Source: Metridium senile
Taxonomy: Eukaryota; Cnidaria; Anthozoa; Actiniaria; Metridiidae
Length of the DNA stretch: 64,000 bases
Direction of reading: 5' to 3'
Assembly: GCA_949775045.1 (NCBI GenBank)
Contig: OX459095.1
Coordinates: 24,739,278 to 24,803,277, forward strand
In this document: positions 63,433 through 64,000 of the stretch, one piece after another
How positions within the stretch are numbered: the stretch's first letter is position 1
How the letters are laid out: every line of letters begins with the position of its first letter
Notes under the pieces: model-generated
Database searches by the model: none
The model's input: the letters and a program-made list of their open reading frames with translations, nothing else
Told to the model about the DNA's origin: nothing
Position numbers and translations under genes: made by a program

Positions 63433-64000
63433 AAACACTCTTTAGAGAATTACAACGTAATTACATTGTGTTGTTTTGTTGTTATTTGACTATCACGCTT
63501 ATACACTTCAGGTTTGTTTCACAGGTTTATGAGAACAACTCTATTATAGATTGAAATAACACTAAAATGGCTAGATATTTCACAACATGTTTGTGGAAAC
63601 CATTTTAATAATGTCCAATATGAGTACAATTTGATCGAGTTGCAGTTTGCATGTATTCCAACGTTAATGTATCATCAATTTAATCTATCAAAACAACATT
63701 TTATCAATACAGTTTTCCTGTATTACCTCATACATTTGTCACCAAGAGGAAACTCAAAGAAGTGAACTTGAATACGATATTTTTGGAACTTCTCGATCGT
63801 CAGTAATACAACTTAGTTTCATAGATTTACAAAATAGCTAGCTTGGTGTTTGAAAGTTCGAGTTTTTCACTAGTCCAAGATTTTCTATGTAAACACGATA
63901 AACTAATTTTAGACTTTTTTGAAGCTTCTTTCTCTGCATTTATTAGCTTTTTTGCTGTTGCACTTTTGCTTTTCAAAACATGTTTCCAAACAAGTAAGCC

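Larger units (their letters stand above)
59819..64000 (+). other. Second T-box gene, intron 2 (incomplete)
   Basis: Opens with donor GTAAGA at 59819. No T-box exon 3 (RMFPTF-type) could be found to the window's end. Contains the tandem repeats at 61420-61770, a retroelement-like tail near 62825 and the foldback at 63349. Confidence 0.7.

Overview
The window is eukaryotic, animal nuclear DNA. Genes are split by GT-AG introns, and an AT-rich background is full of microsatellites, minisatellites, short foldback elements and retroelement remnants. The gene set (T-box Tbx1/10-type factors with Groucho-binding motifs, an SLC22 transporter, FHIT, CCDC86/Cgr1, AFG1L) is metazoan. Low GC, compact genes and many foldback elements fit a marine invertebrate such as a cnidarian, but I cannot fix the phylum from sequence alone.

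Layout. 1-7.3 kb: gene-free and packed with foldback elements, including a 2.7 kb element with terminal inverted repeats of about 230 bp. 7.3-15.4 kb (+): a nine-exon SLC22-type transporter, reconstructed in frame (523 aa). One intron holds a (CCTG)n tract. Another holds a minisatellite whose unit is the boundary of the last coding exon. 15.4-20.5 kb: several foldback elements and the 3' end of a non-LTR retrotransposon carrying a restriction-like endonuclease motif. 20.5-28.9 kb: intronless FHIT (-) and four-exon CCDC86 (+) diverge from start codons only 57 bp apart; a large 42-bp minisatellite lies in a CCDC86 intron. 32.4-37.7 kb (-): an intronless ATP-grasp-domain gene I cannot name, then a two-exon AFG1L-type mitochondrial AAA ATPase. 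40.2-47.5 kb (-): a complete seven-exon Tbx1/10-type T-box gene (461 aa), with a very long (GGTT)n array in one intron. 47.5-58.8 kb: gene-free spacer with foldback elements and tandem repeats. 58.8-64 kb (+): the first two exons of a second, paralogous T-box gene, head-to-head with the first; it runs off the right edge.

The genes do not form one pathway. The clearest functional groupings are the T-box pair, which probably shares the 11.4 kb spacer as regulatory DNA, and the FHIT/CCDC86 bidirectional promoter.

Exon models were built by hand from splice consensus, reading-frame phase and family similarity. UTRs and transcription starts are mostly not resolvable. No database search was run.
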